From NCBI GenBank assembly GCA_003164295.1, contig PLTA01000018.1:1-34853 (forward strand): a DNA stretch of 34,853 nucleotides. Direction: 5' to 3'. Shown one piece after another: positions 15,232-23,012 of this stretch. The position numbers and the translations under genes are program-made. The DNA is from Candidatus Bathyarchaeota archaeon. GTDB taxonomy: Archaea; Thermoproteota; Bathyarchaeia; Bathyarchaeales; Bathycorpusculaceae. Positions within the stretch are counted from its first letter, which is position 1. Every line of letters begins with the position of its first letter. Below the pieces are notes generated by a model. It was not told the DNA's origin, did no database searches, and saw nothing but the letters and a program-made list of their open reading frames with translations.

Positions 15232-15486
15232 AAATGTGTCCTTTCTTACAAAATTAATGGATTCGAACCTGAAGCGGTCAGGGTTTCTACCGGGCTCATC
15301 CCTCGCCAGAAATGTGCGCAGTTTAATACTTCCGGTGTGGGGCTGCCCGGATTTGAACCGGAGTCTATAGAGCCCAAGGCTACAAGCCTATACCAAGAAC
15401 CAGATCAGCAAGAGGAAGACTGGCCTATTCCTGATGAACCGAACAATCCAGGAGAACGGGCCTTAAACATAATGGCTTTCTGTTAA
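15232..15486 (+). pseudogene. Integrase-like remnant spanning a tRNA 3' end (copy 2)
   Basis: One frame is open from 15232 to TAA 15484. It reads NGFEPEAVRVSTGLIPRQKC, then GVGLPGFEPESIEPKATSL across the 52-bp repeat, then YQEPDQQEEDWPIPDEPNNP and ends IMAFC. There is no in-frame ATG. Two antisense-tRNA peptides in tandem (GFEPEAVR and GFEPESIE) suggest two attachment sites captured in succession. The acidic tail looks like real protein sequence. As for the copy at 2557, the likely source is the N-terminal part of an archaeal integrase gene with an internal att site. Confidence 0.5.
15338..15389 (-). repeat. 52-bp direct repeat, copy 2: tRNA 3' half / putative attachment site
   Basis: Identical to 2558-2609. 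Here the anticodon-stem 5' strand is lost after AGG (minus strand reads TATAGG-CTTGTAG-CCTTG), so the match to a tRNA ends in the anticodon arm, as expected for an att-site duplicate. The two copies are in direct orientation, 12,780 bp apart start to start. Confidence 0.75.
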
Positions 15487-15513
15487 ATCAAATCGGTAGA
15501 TCAAAGATCAAGG

Positions 15514-16179
15514 CTATTGGAAAGCCGAGGGAGTGTTTGTTGAAATGCTGATGTTTAGTAGTTCTCTTTTTTCTCCATTCTTTATTGCGTAAAACTTCAT
15601 GCCAACTCCTCCTGAAAGGGGAATGCTGCCTTGTGGGGGAACGATTACACGGGGGAAGCCGTCGGCTGTCAGGCAGTCGAGATCAAAAGTGTAATCTAAT
15701 TGGTGAGCGGTTTGCTGGCGCTGTTCTTGTCGCCTATGGCTAGTCCGCGGTGTACGTGCCTCCTTAGCTGCTTCCTTGACGTCTTGTTTGAGGAGTCTAA
15801 GCTCTTTATTGACAGTTAATCCTTCATACCGCCGCTTGTATTCTTGCTGGCGTTCATCCTCAACTTGTCTGATCTCTTTGCGGGTTTGACTTTTGACGTA
15901 AGATTGTATCTTATTCCAGTCTCGTTTAATGGTCCGTGTAGAAACTCCTAGCTCACTGGCGATTTGCTTTTGCGTATAGCCCTTCTCGGCGAGAAGTCGC
16001 ACCTGACGTCTTCGCGCTCTTTCTTTTGTGTATCGCTTCATACTCTTTGTATAGACTGAAACCTTGCGATAAGACGCCTTATTTGCATTAGAATGCACTG
16101 CTTTGTTGCTGAAACACCGCTTTTTGCACTGCTGAAACTCTCTAATTTCGCCTATTCCAGGAAAATGTTCGTTTTCCAA
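15514..16179 (-). CDS. HTH-domain protein with charged coiled region
   Basis: 221 residues from a TTG at 16179, chosen because GGAGGG lies 7 bases upstream; an internal ATG at 16041 is the alternative. Residues about 49-95 (RYTKERARRRQVRLLAEKGY then TQKQIASELGVSTRTIKRDW) are a resolvase/sigma-4 type helix-turn-helix. A highly charged helical stretch (QTRKEIRQVEDERQQEYKRR) follows, then a glutamine/arginine-rich linker and a small beta-rich C-terminal domain (PRVIVPPQGSIPLSGGVGM). I do not recognise the C-terminal domain. No catalytic serine of a resolvase is present. It lies just outside the repeat at 15389 and may be a regulator from a mobile element. Confidence 0.7.
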   Translation of the reverse strand: MENEHFPGIGEIREFQQCKKRCFSNKAVHSNANKASYRKVSVYTKSMKRYTKERARRRQVRLLAEKGYTQKQIASELGVSTRTIKRDWNKIQSYVKSQTRKEIRQVEDERQQEYKRRYEGLTVNKELRLLKQDVKEAAKEARTPRTSHRRQEQRQQTAHQLDYTFDLDCLTADGFPRVIVPPQGSIPLSGGVGMKFYAIKNGEKRELLNISISTNTPSAFQ

Positions 16180-16369
16180 GCTTTTCCCTCCTTACATATC
16201 CCCTGTTTCAGTGCAAAAAAGTAGAAAATTGGACAAATTTAGTATTCACTTTTCCATAGTTTTGGAAGTCGATAAACATTCATCAATATAAATTTTGTCA
16301 CCAGGCAAAAATGGGTTTTTTAGATTCTAAATTCATAACTAACTTATAATCAGCTTAATTATTCAAATT

Positions 16370-16516
16370 GGGGCCTCGCTAATTCAAACCATCCATCAGA
16401 ATGGAATAGCTGTAGAAGTAGCTAATTTGGCGGTTTCAAACAAAAAGAACGCTGTTCGAGTTTTACAGGTTGACGATGAACTTTGTCTTCTTGAAGTCTC
16501 AAAACAGAAAACTTAG
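16370..16516 (+). pseudogene. Fragment of a response-regulator receiver domain
   Basis: The plus strand encodes NKKNAVRVLQVDDELCLLEV and stops after SKQKT at 16514. The 'IRVL.VDDE..LLEVSK' pattern is the first beta strand and acidic pocket (DD) of CheY-like receiver domains found in archaeal response regulators and hybrid kinases. The phosphoacceptor Asp region and all later parts are missing. Upstream the frame is open to about 16370 with no ATG; TTG 16427 is the only start. The gap 16180-16634 holds nothing else recognisable. Confidence 0.6.
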
Positions 16517-16634
16517 TTTGCTACCTGAAGCATTTTGAATGTGGTGTTTGCGTTCGTTCTAACAACTGGACAGGTTGTTCTTAGACTTAGCATCATATAA
16601 ACCGTTGACTATAGACTGTTTAGGCGAATAGAAT

Positions 16635-18836
16635 ATGGTTCAGAAAGAAGTTTTGAAGAAAACAAAAACTTATGGTTTAATTGCATTACTTTTAGCTATT
16701 GTTCTTGTTGCGATGATTTACGCTTACGGAAACTCTGGGATTTTTCCTGGTGCACCTCAGCAGCCAGGGCAATCTCAGGCGTCACAGGCTCTGGGAACTC
16801 AAACGCTGGGAACACAAAGCTCGATGAAAACCTTCACCTCAATTGATGAACTCAAAAACTACTTAAACCAAAGCAGCAGCTCAAATCTTTACAGTACCCC
16901 CGAGCTCTACTATAACGTCAACGGAATGGCTGCCCAACCTGCTGTGCCAGCACCCATGCCAGTAACCTCAACAGCTCCTTCAGCAGCATCTTTAACTTCA
17001 CAAGGCGCGACAAATGATTATTCAACAACTAACATCCAAGTTGCAGGCGTCGATGAAGCAGACACAGTAAAAACTGATGGTCAATACATGTATGTTATAG
17101 GCAACAATAGCCAAACGGTCTACATTTTAGATGCCAGCTCACAGAACCCACAAAACGCCAAAGTTCTCAGCAAAATATCCTTTGACAACGGTACCCCCCA
17201 AGGACTTTATCTTAGTGCAGACGGCAATGAACTCGCTGTTCTTGGAAGCAACTCTATACCCTATGCGGTTTATGGAAGTATTAGTGGTTTATATCCAGCT
17301 AACATTATGTTTCCCAGTTGGACTACCAACACTAACTTTGTCTACGTATATGATGTTTCTAACAAAGCTGACCCAGTGCTTTCACGGAACCTTACAATGA
17401 GTGGCAGTTACGTTGATAGCCGAATGATTGGTAATTATGTTTATGATATAATCTCTGAAAATGCTTATCTGTTAAATGGCACGGTTTTGCTTCCAACGGT
17501 TTTTAATGGACAAGGTGCATACACGGTGGCGCCTACGAACATTTACTATGTTAATTCTTCGGATTCAGCCTATATGTACACAACTATAGCGGCTTTGAAC
17601 ATTGAAAACGCTCAAGAACAAGCAGTAAGCACAACTGTCCTCATGGGCAATGCAGGATCAATATATGTTTCCCAAAGCAACATCTATCTAACCGATGAAG
17701 TAACGTCCTACCAAAGCATTTCGAACCCGCCATCTCAAACGGGCACAACTATTGCGCCAATACCAATTACCCCAGTGCAGCTTTATTCGCAGAATACCGA
17801 GATTTACCGCATCGCAATCTCAGGTCCATCTTTTACACTGGCTGCAGCAGGTAACGTTACAGGCACAGTTATGAGCCAATATTCGATGGATGAATACCAT
17901 GGGTATTTCCGCATAGCCACAAGCTCCTCCACTTACTCAACAACCAGCTATACTTCAACGCAACAAAATAACCTCTACATTTTAGATTCAAACCTAAACG
18001 TAGTGGGAAAAATCGAAAACTTAGCCAGCGGAGAACAGCTGCATTCAGCCCGATTCATAGGTGAGAGATGCTACTTAGTTACCTTCAACCAAATTGATCC
18101 CCTGTTTGTTGTCGACTTAACTCAACCCACCAACCCCATGGTCCTTGGCAACCTAACAATCCCAGGATACTCAGATTTCCTGCAGCCCTACGACGCAACA
18201 CATCTAATCGGAATAGGTCAAGATGTAAATGCCAGCATTGACGCAAACAAAGTGGAAGTTCCAGGTGACGTATATTATACCGCTGTTTTGGGCTTGAAAG
18301 TATCTTTATTTGATGTGAGTGATGTTGCAAACCCGAAGGAAACTTCAAGCATTGTCATAGGCGACACAGGTACAACTTCAGAAGCACTCACCGACGCCAA
18401 AGCTATTCTCTTTGACGCATCCAAAAACCTCTTAGTGCTGCCAGTTGAACTGTACCTATTAACCAACAGCACGAATACCTCATCACAAGGCACAACAGGC
18501 ACCGCAAGCAGTGGAGTAGCCATTCCAGCTCCCGCACCGACGATGCTTCCATTCAATAATTATCCGCAGTTTGCTTGGCAGGGAGTATACATATTTAACG
18601 TTGACCTCACAAACGGCATCACCATTAGAGGCAATGTAACACAGCTGGATAATGCATCAACATATCTGGGCAACCCGTCTCTTGCAATATCGGGGTCTTA
18701 CCCGTGGGGAGAAAGCCAATACTTCATCACCCGCTCACTATACATCAACAATGTCCTATACACAGTCAGCCAAAGCAGAGTGCAACTAAACAGTCTCAGC
18801 GACTTCAGCCTACTAACTAAAGTAGAATTGAACTAA
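16635..18836 (+). CDS. Secreted or membrane-anchored beta-propeller protein (PF09826-type)
   Basis: 733 residues. A basic N-terminus is followed by one hydrophobic segment (about 14-32, YGLIALLLAIVLVAMIYAYG) that acts as signal anchor; the rest is extracellular, rich in Ser, Thr, Asn and Gln. The TNIQVAGVDEADTVKTDGQY motif followed by YVIGNNSQTVYILDAS is the signature of the archaeal/bacterial 'beta propeller domain' family, and blades with repeated 'LY.S.DGNELAVLG', 'VYDVSNKADPVLSR', 'LFVVDLTQPTNPMVLG' and 'LFDVSDVANPKETS' follow. A Q/P/G-rich linker separates anchor and propeller. Function of the family is unknown; some members sit with peptidases. Monocistronic, with a T-rich stretch after the stop. 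Confidence 0.9.
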   Translation: MVQKEVLKKTKTYGLIALLLAIVLVAMIYAYGNSGIFPGAPQQPGQSQASQALGTQTLGTQSSMKTFTSIDELKNYLNQSSSSNLYSTPELYYNVNGMAAQPAVPAPMPVTSTAPSAASLTSQGATNDYSTTNIQVAGVDEADTVKTDGQYMYVIGNNSQTVYILDASSQNPQNAKVLSKISFDNGTPQGLYLSADGNELAVLGSNSIPYAVYGSISGLYPANIMFPSWTTNTNFVYVYDVSNKADPVLSRNLTMSGSYVDSRMIGNYVYDIISENAYLLNGTVLLPTVFNGQGAYTVAPTNIYYVNSSDSAYMYTTIAALNIENAQEQAVSTTVLMGNAGSIYVSQSNIYLTDEVTSYQSISNPPSQTGTTIAPIPITPVQLYSQNTEIYRIAISGPSFTLAAAGNVTGTVMSQYSMDEYHGYFRIATSSSTYSTTSYTSTQQNNLYILDSNLNVVGKIENLASGEQLHSARFIGERCYLVTFNQIDPLFVVDLTQPTNPMVLGNLTIPGYSDFLQPYDATHLIGIGQDVNASIDANKVEVPGDVYYTAVLGLKVSLFDVSDVANPKETSSIVIGDTGTTSEALTDAKAILFDASKNLLVLPVELYLLTNSTNTSSQGTTGTASSGVAIPAPAPTMLPFNNYPQFAWQGVYIFNVDLTNGITIRGNVTQLDNASTYLGNPSLAISGSYPWGESQYFITRSLYINNVLYTVSQSRVQLNSLSDFSLLTKVELN

Positions 18837-18846
18837 TCGCAATCAA

Positions 18847-18870
18847 TTTTTTTCTTTTTTTTTATTTTTC
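18847..18870 (+). terminator. Poly-T transcription terminator
   Basis: Runs of T6-T9 with single C or A interruptions begin 10 bases after the stop of the beta-propeller gene. Archaeal RNA polymerase terminates at such T tracts without a hairpin. Confidence 0.6.
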
Positions 18871-19018
18871 CTAATAGAAAACCTTGTTACAGCTGATTCC
18901 TTTTGTTTTTTCAATATATTCCTCAATACGTCTCTCAAATACCCCCAAAAGTTTGCCCAACGTTTACTTCGGATATTTAACGAAACCAAAATACACCAAC
19001 CCGAAATTCAAGCTTTAA

Positions 19019-19162
19019 TCATCGAATAAGCTCGAGCAGCTTAGAGCATGGTTTAACTCAGAAGAACGCTATTCGATAAAAAATAAGCAGAACACAGAGC
19101 AGCCAGATCGGAAAATTTCAAATAAGAAACTGGTTATTTTGGATGCCGACATGGCTCGGTGA
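19019..19162 (+). pseudogene. Integrase-like remnant, copy 3
   Basis: A plus-strand frame without start codon reads LEQLRAWFNSEERYSIKNKQ, then NTEQPDRKISNKKLVILD and ends ADMAR-TGA. At the DNA level it aligns with 2650-2740: TTAGAACAGTTCAGGGTATG versus CTCGAGCAGCTTAGAGCATG, and CAGAAAAACACAGGCAACCGG-like versus GCAGAACACAGAGCAGCCAG. The tryptophan codon here is a stop in copy 1. Conserved frame with synonymous-looking changes indicates that both come from a real protein. The 327-bp gap 18837-19163 contains nothing else. Confidence 0.5.
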
Positions 19163-19163
19163 G

Positions 19164-19571
19164 TTATATCCATTTTGTTTTGGTTTCTTTGATCTGTTTT
19201 ATGTGTTTATCATCCGTCAAAACACATTCACAAGACAAAACAATCGCCGTCGCGGCTATAACAGCATCAGCGGTTGGCAACTCAGCGTATTTGCACCGTA
19301 ATTTTGCAGATTCTATTGCAATTTCTGGATCAAGATTTGCGATGTTGAGGTCTAGCTTAAGAATGCTCTTTGTTCTCAGATCAGCAATATCTTTACCTTC
19401 GGCTTCCAACTGTAGCTTATAAAATTCATGTATAACTATTGTTGGAATAATGCCAGTGTTAGCTTGCGTTTGAAGTGTTCGCAGGGTTGCTTTAGCCCAT
19501 TTTTTGAATTGTTCATCTCTGTTTTCTAAGCTATTCATAAAAAATCTGGTGTCAAGCACGGCCTTCATCAA
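19164..19571 (-). CDS. vapC: VapC-type PIN-domain toxin
   Basis: 135 residues. PIN motifs in order: MKAVLDTRFFMNSL with the first Asp, IVIHEFYKLQ with the conserved Glu, ELPTADAVIAATAIV with the third acidic residue and small-residue helix, and CVLTDDKHI with the last Asp. The start overlaps the stop of the AbrB gene upstream by 4 bases (19568-19571), the classic translational coupling of VapBC. A predicted Mg-dependent RNase, intact in every motif. Confidence 0.92.
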   Translation of the reverse strand: MMKAVLDTRFFMNSLENRDEQFKKWAKATLRTLQTQANTGIIPTIVIHEFYKLQLEAEGKDIADLRTKSILKLDLNIANLDPEIAIESAKLRCKYAELPTADAVIAATAIVLSCECVLTDDKHIKQIKETKTKWI

Positions 19572-19798
19572 TATCTGTCTTCTGAACGCATTTTATCTAA
19601 TTTTTCAATAGTAGTTTTGATATCTTTTTTTTCCGCATCAATCCCAATTAGGTCTTCAAATCGGGGAATAATATTGAGAACTATTTTTGACCCTGAATCT
19701 TCAACCGTTATTTTCATACCCTCCTTTATTCCATACTTTCGTCTCAACGCAATAGGAACGGTAATTTGCCCTTTGCGAGTTACTAAAACATCCTCCAT
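19568..19798 (-). CDS. vapB: AbrB/SpoVT-type VapB antitoxin
   Basis: 76 residues. The swapped-hairpin DNA-binding domain is VLVTRKGQITVPIALRRKYG then IKEGMKITVED, and the C-terminal 30 residues (IDAEKKDIKTTIEKLDKM) should bind the PIN toxin encoded next. No ribosome binding site precedes the ATG; a leaderless transcript is likely. Two GTTGTACTTT repeats lie upstream on the coding strand (19813-19840) and are likely its operator. Confidence 0.92.
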   Translation of the reverse strand: MEDVLVTRKGQITVPIALRRKYGIKEGMKITVEDSGSKIVLNIIPRFEDLIGIDAEKKDIKTTIEKLDKMRSEDRY

Positions 19799-19812
19799 GT
19801 TGAACTCAACTC

Positions 19813-19840
19813 AAAGTACAACAAATACAAAAAGTACAAC
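19813..19840 (-). promoter_or_regulatory. Tandem operator-like repeat upstream of vapBC
   Basis: AAAGTACAAC occurs at 19813-19822 and 19831-19840, 18 bp apart, ending 15 bp before the vapB start region. Two direct repeats at nearly two helical turns fit autoregulatory binding by the AbrB-type antitoxin. Confidence 0.5.
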
Positions 19841-19935
19841 TTAACTATTGCGGTCGGAAAACCCCGCCGCGTTAGGAAATCGCATAAAAGAAAACAGGAC
19901 TACTGACTGCTTCCTTTTGCCTTTCAAGACATTCC

Positions 19936-20342
19936 TTAAAGCTTAGCTACAATTTGAATAAACTGATTCACCGACACAATCTGTGCTTTCTCATAACAAG
20001 CTATTTTGAGCAGGTGCTTGTCGCCGCTAACTATGTACTCTGCTTTTCCACTGATAACAGTGGTGAGACCTACATCGTCATCAGGATCTTCTAATATGAC
20101 CTTGGGAACGGAATGCACTTACACCATTATTGCCTTTTGACCAGAATGGAAATGAACCTGTCAACCTGCGAGCTGGTAACAGAAAATTTATCCCTTGAGA
20201 TAACATCAGCCAATTCCGCTAATATCTGACTATATAATATTACTGTATGCTCCTCTAACAATTTAAGGACAAGTTTTCTTGACTTTCCGTTATTAATCAA
20301 AGCTGATACCAAAACATTGGTATCGATAACCACTCGAATCAT
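19936..20342 (-). pseudogene. PIN-domain toxin gene with a frameshift (COG1569-like)
   Basis: The first part (ATG 20342) reads MIRVVIDTNVLVSALINNGK and IAELADVISRDKFSV, the N-terminal half of a PIN toxin. It stops after LVKRQ near 20127. A second frame, from GTG 20118, gives VPKVILEDPDDDVGL and GKAEYIVSGDKHLLKIA, the C-terminal half with the D-PDDD and SGDKHLL motifs. One base change in reading frame around 20120 separates them. About four family residues after PDDD are also changed. The ATG lies one base after the stop of the AbrB gene. Either the gene is dead, or the toxin is made as two fragments. Confidence 0.8.
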
Positions 20343-20343
20343 C

Positions 20344-20634
20344 TTATACGCCTTTTTTGGCCCGTTTCTCAAGTCTATAAGTCTGTATCTCTTTCAAAAT
20401 TTTCTTCTCAGAAATCTTCTTGCCAATATTTTGTTTATCAATTTCGTTGAAAAGATCTTTTAATTCTTCTTTCAAAGGTGGAAGCTCCAACTTTGTTAAC
20501 ACAATTTTATCCCCTTTTCGGTATACTATGAGTTTTGTTTTTGAAGTTATCTTTAGCTCTTTTCGGAGTCGTTGTGGGATAACTATTTGACCTTTTGTTC
20601 CAACGATTGCAATTTCTGGTTCTTCTTGCCCCAT
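20344..20634 (-). CDS. AbrB-type antitoxin upstream of the broken PIN gene
   Basis: About 96 residues from ATG 20634; a longer frame to 20700 adds a leader that does not look like the family. The DNA-binding hairpin is IAIVGTKGQIVIPQRLRKEL, then LIVYRKGDKIVLTKLE, followed by a lysine-rich helical tail (LKEELKDLFNEIDKQN) that would contact the toxin. It remains intact while the cognate toxin is frameshifted, as expected when toxin loss is tolerated before antitoxin loss. Confidence 0.85.
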   Translation of the reverse strand: MGQEEPEIAIVGTKGQIVIPQRLRKELKITSKTKLIVYRKGDKIVLTKLELPPLKEELKDLFNEIDKQNIGKKISEKKILKEIQTYRLEKRAKKGV

Positions 20635-20860
20635 TTTTTTACCTAAAGTATAATTTTCATACTGGCAGATAAAATTATTCTTCAGACACTTCATATCCAA
20701 AAATAAGTTAAGAAAAAGACCTCTCTAAGACCATTAAACGATATTAACCGAACTGTTGAAATCACAGAGAACAAGCCTCCCAAATTAGTGGGGGAAGAAC
20801 TTGTTGGTAAATCTTCAAGGCTCTGAGAGCTTCACATATGCCACCAACTATTGATAGCTC

Positions 20861-21070
20861 TTAGACAATCACTTTGGGGTAGAGTTTAGCGCCAATTATT
20901 ATCAAAGCTACCATGCTAACGAAGAGCACTAGCATATCCACGCCAACACCGTATATACTGGTTCCACCGACAATCATTAGCCCACGTAAAGCATCCACTG
21001 CGTATGTGAGAGGATTAGCTCTTGCCACCACTTGCAGCCAACTTGGCATCATAGATAATGAGTAAATGGC
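20861..21070 (-). pseudogene. C-terminal remnant of an ABC-2 type transporter permease
   Basis: The minus strand encodes YSLSMMPSWLQVVARANPLT, YAVDALRGLMIVGG and a final membrane segment (MLVLFVSMVALIIIGAKLYP). The 'P..MP.WLQ....NPLTY.VDALR' stretch is the last conserved part of ABC-2 permeases (drug/daunorubicin-type exporters). At least 150 residues are missing, and the reading frame upstream belongs to a different remnant (see next entry). No ATPase subunit is nearby. Confidence 0.8.
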
Positions 21071-21250
21071 GTTGCTTTTTTTTAATCCGAGGTAAGTGGG
21101 GTGACGCAAGTTTACTTTAGTTGGTTATGACCACTGAGTCGATATCAATTTTGTAATGGCAAAACTTTTGTTTAATGTATAGCTCAACTGTTTCGCTGGG
21201 GTCAAGTATTTCATTAAATCATTGGGAGAGCCGAAATAAAAATCAACCAC
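21071..21250 (-). pseudogene. Remnant of an archaeal PH-like domain protein
   Basis: Starting at GTG 21250 the minus strand reads MVDFYFGSPND; one base later, FNEILDPSETVELYIKQK and HYKIDIDSVVITN, then a stop, then LRHPTYLGLKKS. Together these are the N-terminal half of a PH-like domain family in archaea that starts 'YFGSP.DF.EILDP.E.VE.YI.QK' and continues 'VVITNERIILRHP..LGLKK'. A T is missing after PND, a stop replaces the Glu after VVITN and five bases are lost before LRHP. The last segment runs in frame into the ABC-2 remnant, marking a deletion junction near 21070. Confidence 0.6.
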
Positions 21251-21297
21251 TAATAAGAAGGAAGACCAAACAATTATTTATCCCTCAAACTAGCATG

Positions 21298-21909
21298 TTA
21301 GAAACCCAATTTTTCATTCACAAACATTAGAGTAATTGTTCGATTGGGCATAGTCTCTCTTTCGAATATGAGTATTTTGCCTATGTTTGAGCCCTTGAAG
21401 CCTGCTTGTTTCATTCTTTGATCTTCAAGAGGCAGGCAATATTCTCGCACCCGGCGCTGGCCTTCTTCTTGGTTTAGAACGATTTTTTGTGTACCTACTA
21501 CCCAAATTACATGAGTTGACGCGTAGGCATAGGAGGAAAGTTGGCTGCCTGTTGCGCTGGCCACTATTACCTCTCCTGCTTGAGTAATAGCATGAACGCT
21601 TCCTAAGAAATAATCAGCTGTAACACTTTTTTTGCGCAGTTCAGATTGCTTCTGTGGATCTTTCTCTGAAACAATTTTATCTTTTAGGTTGTTCCATGGA
21701 TGCTTGCCTGACATTAGGAAATCGATAAAGCCAATTTGAATTAACGTTGTGGAACTGCCTGTCATTACCTCGGCGCGGGCTGGAATGAAATTTTTTAACC
21801 TCTCTAACGCCTCTGTTTTGTTACTTAAGAATTCTACATGAACGCCTCGGCTACTGAGGGCTTCACTTGTTTTTTTAACGACCGCTTCATTAGCTAAATC
21901 AATCCACAC
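21298..21909 (-). CDS. LUD-domain protein (LutC-like)
   Basis: 203 residues from GTG 21909, with GAGG seven bases upstream. The LUD (lactate utilisation, formerly DUF162) fold is recognisable from EVMTGSSTTLIQIGF, the SVTADYFLGSVHAITQAGEV strand-loop and ASATGSQLSSYAYASTHVIW, VVGTQKIV and RRVREYCLPLEDQR. LUD proteins of this size without iron-sulfur motifs act with iron-sulfur partners in lactate or similar oxidations; in archaea many stand alone and their role is open. Neighbours give no pathway. Confidence 0.88.
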   Translation of the reverse strand: MWIDLANEAVVKKTSEALSSRGVHVEFLSNKTEALERLKNFIPARAEVMTGSSTTLIQIGFIDFLMSGKHPWNNLKDKIVSEKDPQKQSELRKKSVTADYFLGSVHAITQAGEVIVASATGSQLSSYAYASTHVIWVVGTQKIVLNQEEGQRRVREYCLPLEDQRMKQAGFKGSNIGKILIFERETMPNRTITLMFVNEKLGF

Positions 21910-22054
21910 GCAAATTCCTCACAATTGTTTAGTTGTCAAACATTCTTAAACATGCTTAACTGAAAAATAATATCCAAACAATCTGAAACAGTAAGTATTG
22001 ACCTTCATGGAGCCTTATAGCACAGTCGAATGTAAAATGTTGTTGCTCTACTAA

Positions 22055-22630
22055 CTAGATAAGACACACGTCGTTCAATTCTTTCAAATCGTCATCACTT
22101 GTATAGAGCTTAGCTTTCCAATGACGTGCAGTAGCATAAACAAGAGCATCCGAGAAATGCAGATTGTGTTCGAGACTGTAATCAGCGGCTTCAAGTGAGA
22201 TTGACTGGTCAATTAGAACAATAGAAGTCTGACTAAGAGCAGCAACTGCGAGTAGCGCTTCTTCCTCACCTTTCAGCTTTTTTATTTTTTTGTAAACTTC
22301 GTAAAGTACGACAACTGACGTAATTATCTCCTTGGGCTGACTTGAGTCAATTACCTGTTTGTATTGTCGTGCCTTGGGTCCTTTAGTGAATCGTTCAATC
22401 CAACCGGAGCTATCTATGCAATCAATTCTGTCAGACTCATCACGCAGGTCTTTTGTATCAAGTCCAGGGATAAAGCCTTCTGTTTCTTTCAGGGGACGTA
22501 TAGGTATGTACTGTATAATTCCATGTTTAGTTATGGCAACCATTTTGTCTCCTGGTTTGATCCCGGCACTTTTGCGCAGCTTTTCGGGAATAACTATTTG
22601 ATATTTCTTTGAAACTGTCACTGTTTCCAT
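22055..22630 (-). CDS. Single-ORF fusion of AbrB-type VapB antitoxin and PIN-domain VapC toxin
   Basis: 191 residues. Residues 1-50 are an AbrB hairpin (VTVSKKYQIVIPEKLRKSAG then IKPGDKMVAITKHGI), 51-70 a linker (GFIPGLDTKDLRDESDR), and from 70 a complete PIN domain: CIDSSGWIERFT with the first Asp, TSVVVLYEVYKKIK with Glu, HFSDALVYATA with the third acid and LYTSDDDLKEL with the last. Normally these are two overlapping genes, and DRI would be the antitoxin end. No stop or frameshift separates them here, and no Met precedes the PIN core. Intact motifs suggest a covalently tethered, perhaps self-inhibited toxin. Confidence 0.88.
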   Translation of the reverse strand: METVTVSKKYQIVIPEKLRKSAGIKPGDKMVAITKHGIIQYIPIRPLKETEGFIPGLDTKDLRDESDRIDCIDSSGWIERFTKGPKARQYKQVIDSSQPKEIITSVVVLYEVYKKIKKLKGEEEALLAVAALSQTSIVLIDQSISLEAADYSLEHNLHFSDALVYATARHWKAKLYTSDDDLKELNDVCLI

Positions 22631-22768
22631 CGTTAATCAACACGTAATACGAATGTAACATCGATGATAAAAGCATTATCGATAAACTAAAAGAGCCGAA
22701 GAAATAAAAAGTATAAAATCCTGAACCACTCTTGCATAACTTGCGGTAAGACATTGATAGAGAAAGAA

Positions 22769-23012
22769 ATGAAAGTTGGCCCAAAAGAACGAGTCATTCC
22801 AAGAACAATTCGGAAAGCACCCAAAATTAGCCCGGCTCAAAGCTCTATTCAAACTAGACGAAGGAAAATTAATTTTGGAGAAACCAAACCTCGATGCAGT
22901 AGCGATTTTCAGAAAAAAAGCCAAACAAATCAACTACAACGAAAAAATAGACCCCCATCAATACAAAGAAGAACTTAAATCGAGAATGCCAACAATCGTT
23001 TTATCTTAGTAA
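22769..23012 (+). pseudogene. Frameshifted AbrB-type antitoxin, with traces of its toxin
   Basis: ATG 22769 gives MKVGPKERVIPRTIRKAPKI, an AbrB-type N-terminus lacking one residue of the usual G.V.IPK. A missing base at AGCCCGGCTC shifts the frame; the other frame continues ALFKLDEGKLILEKPNLD and AVAIFRKKAKQINYN, then EELKSR. A second in-frame ATG then reads MPTIVLS-stop-stop-LMHLLK, which resembles a PIN toxin start (MPTIVLDTN.L..LLK) with two stops. Downstream no PIN domain follows. So this is a dead vapBC pair with the toxin almost deleted. Confidence 0.65.

Noticed and set aside
15255..15300. Box C/D small RNA on the minus strand
   Set aside because: GATGAG and CTGA are present, but spacing and flanking complementarity are not convincing.
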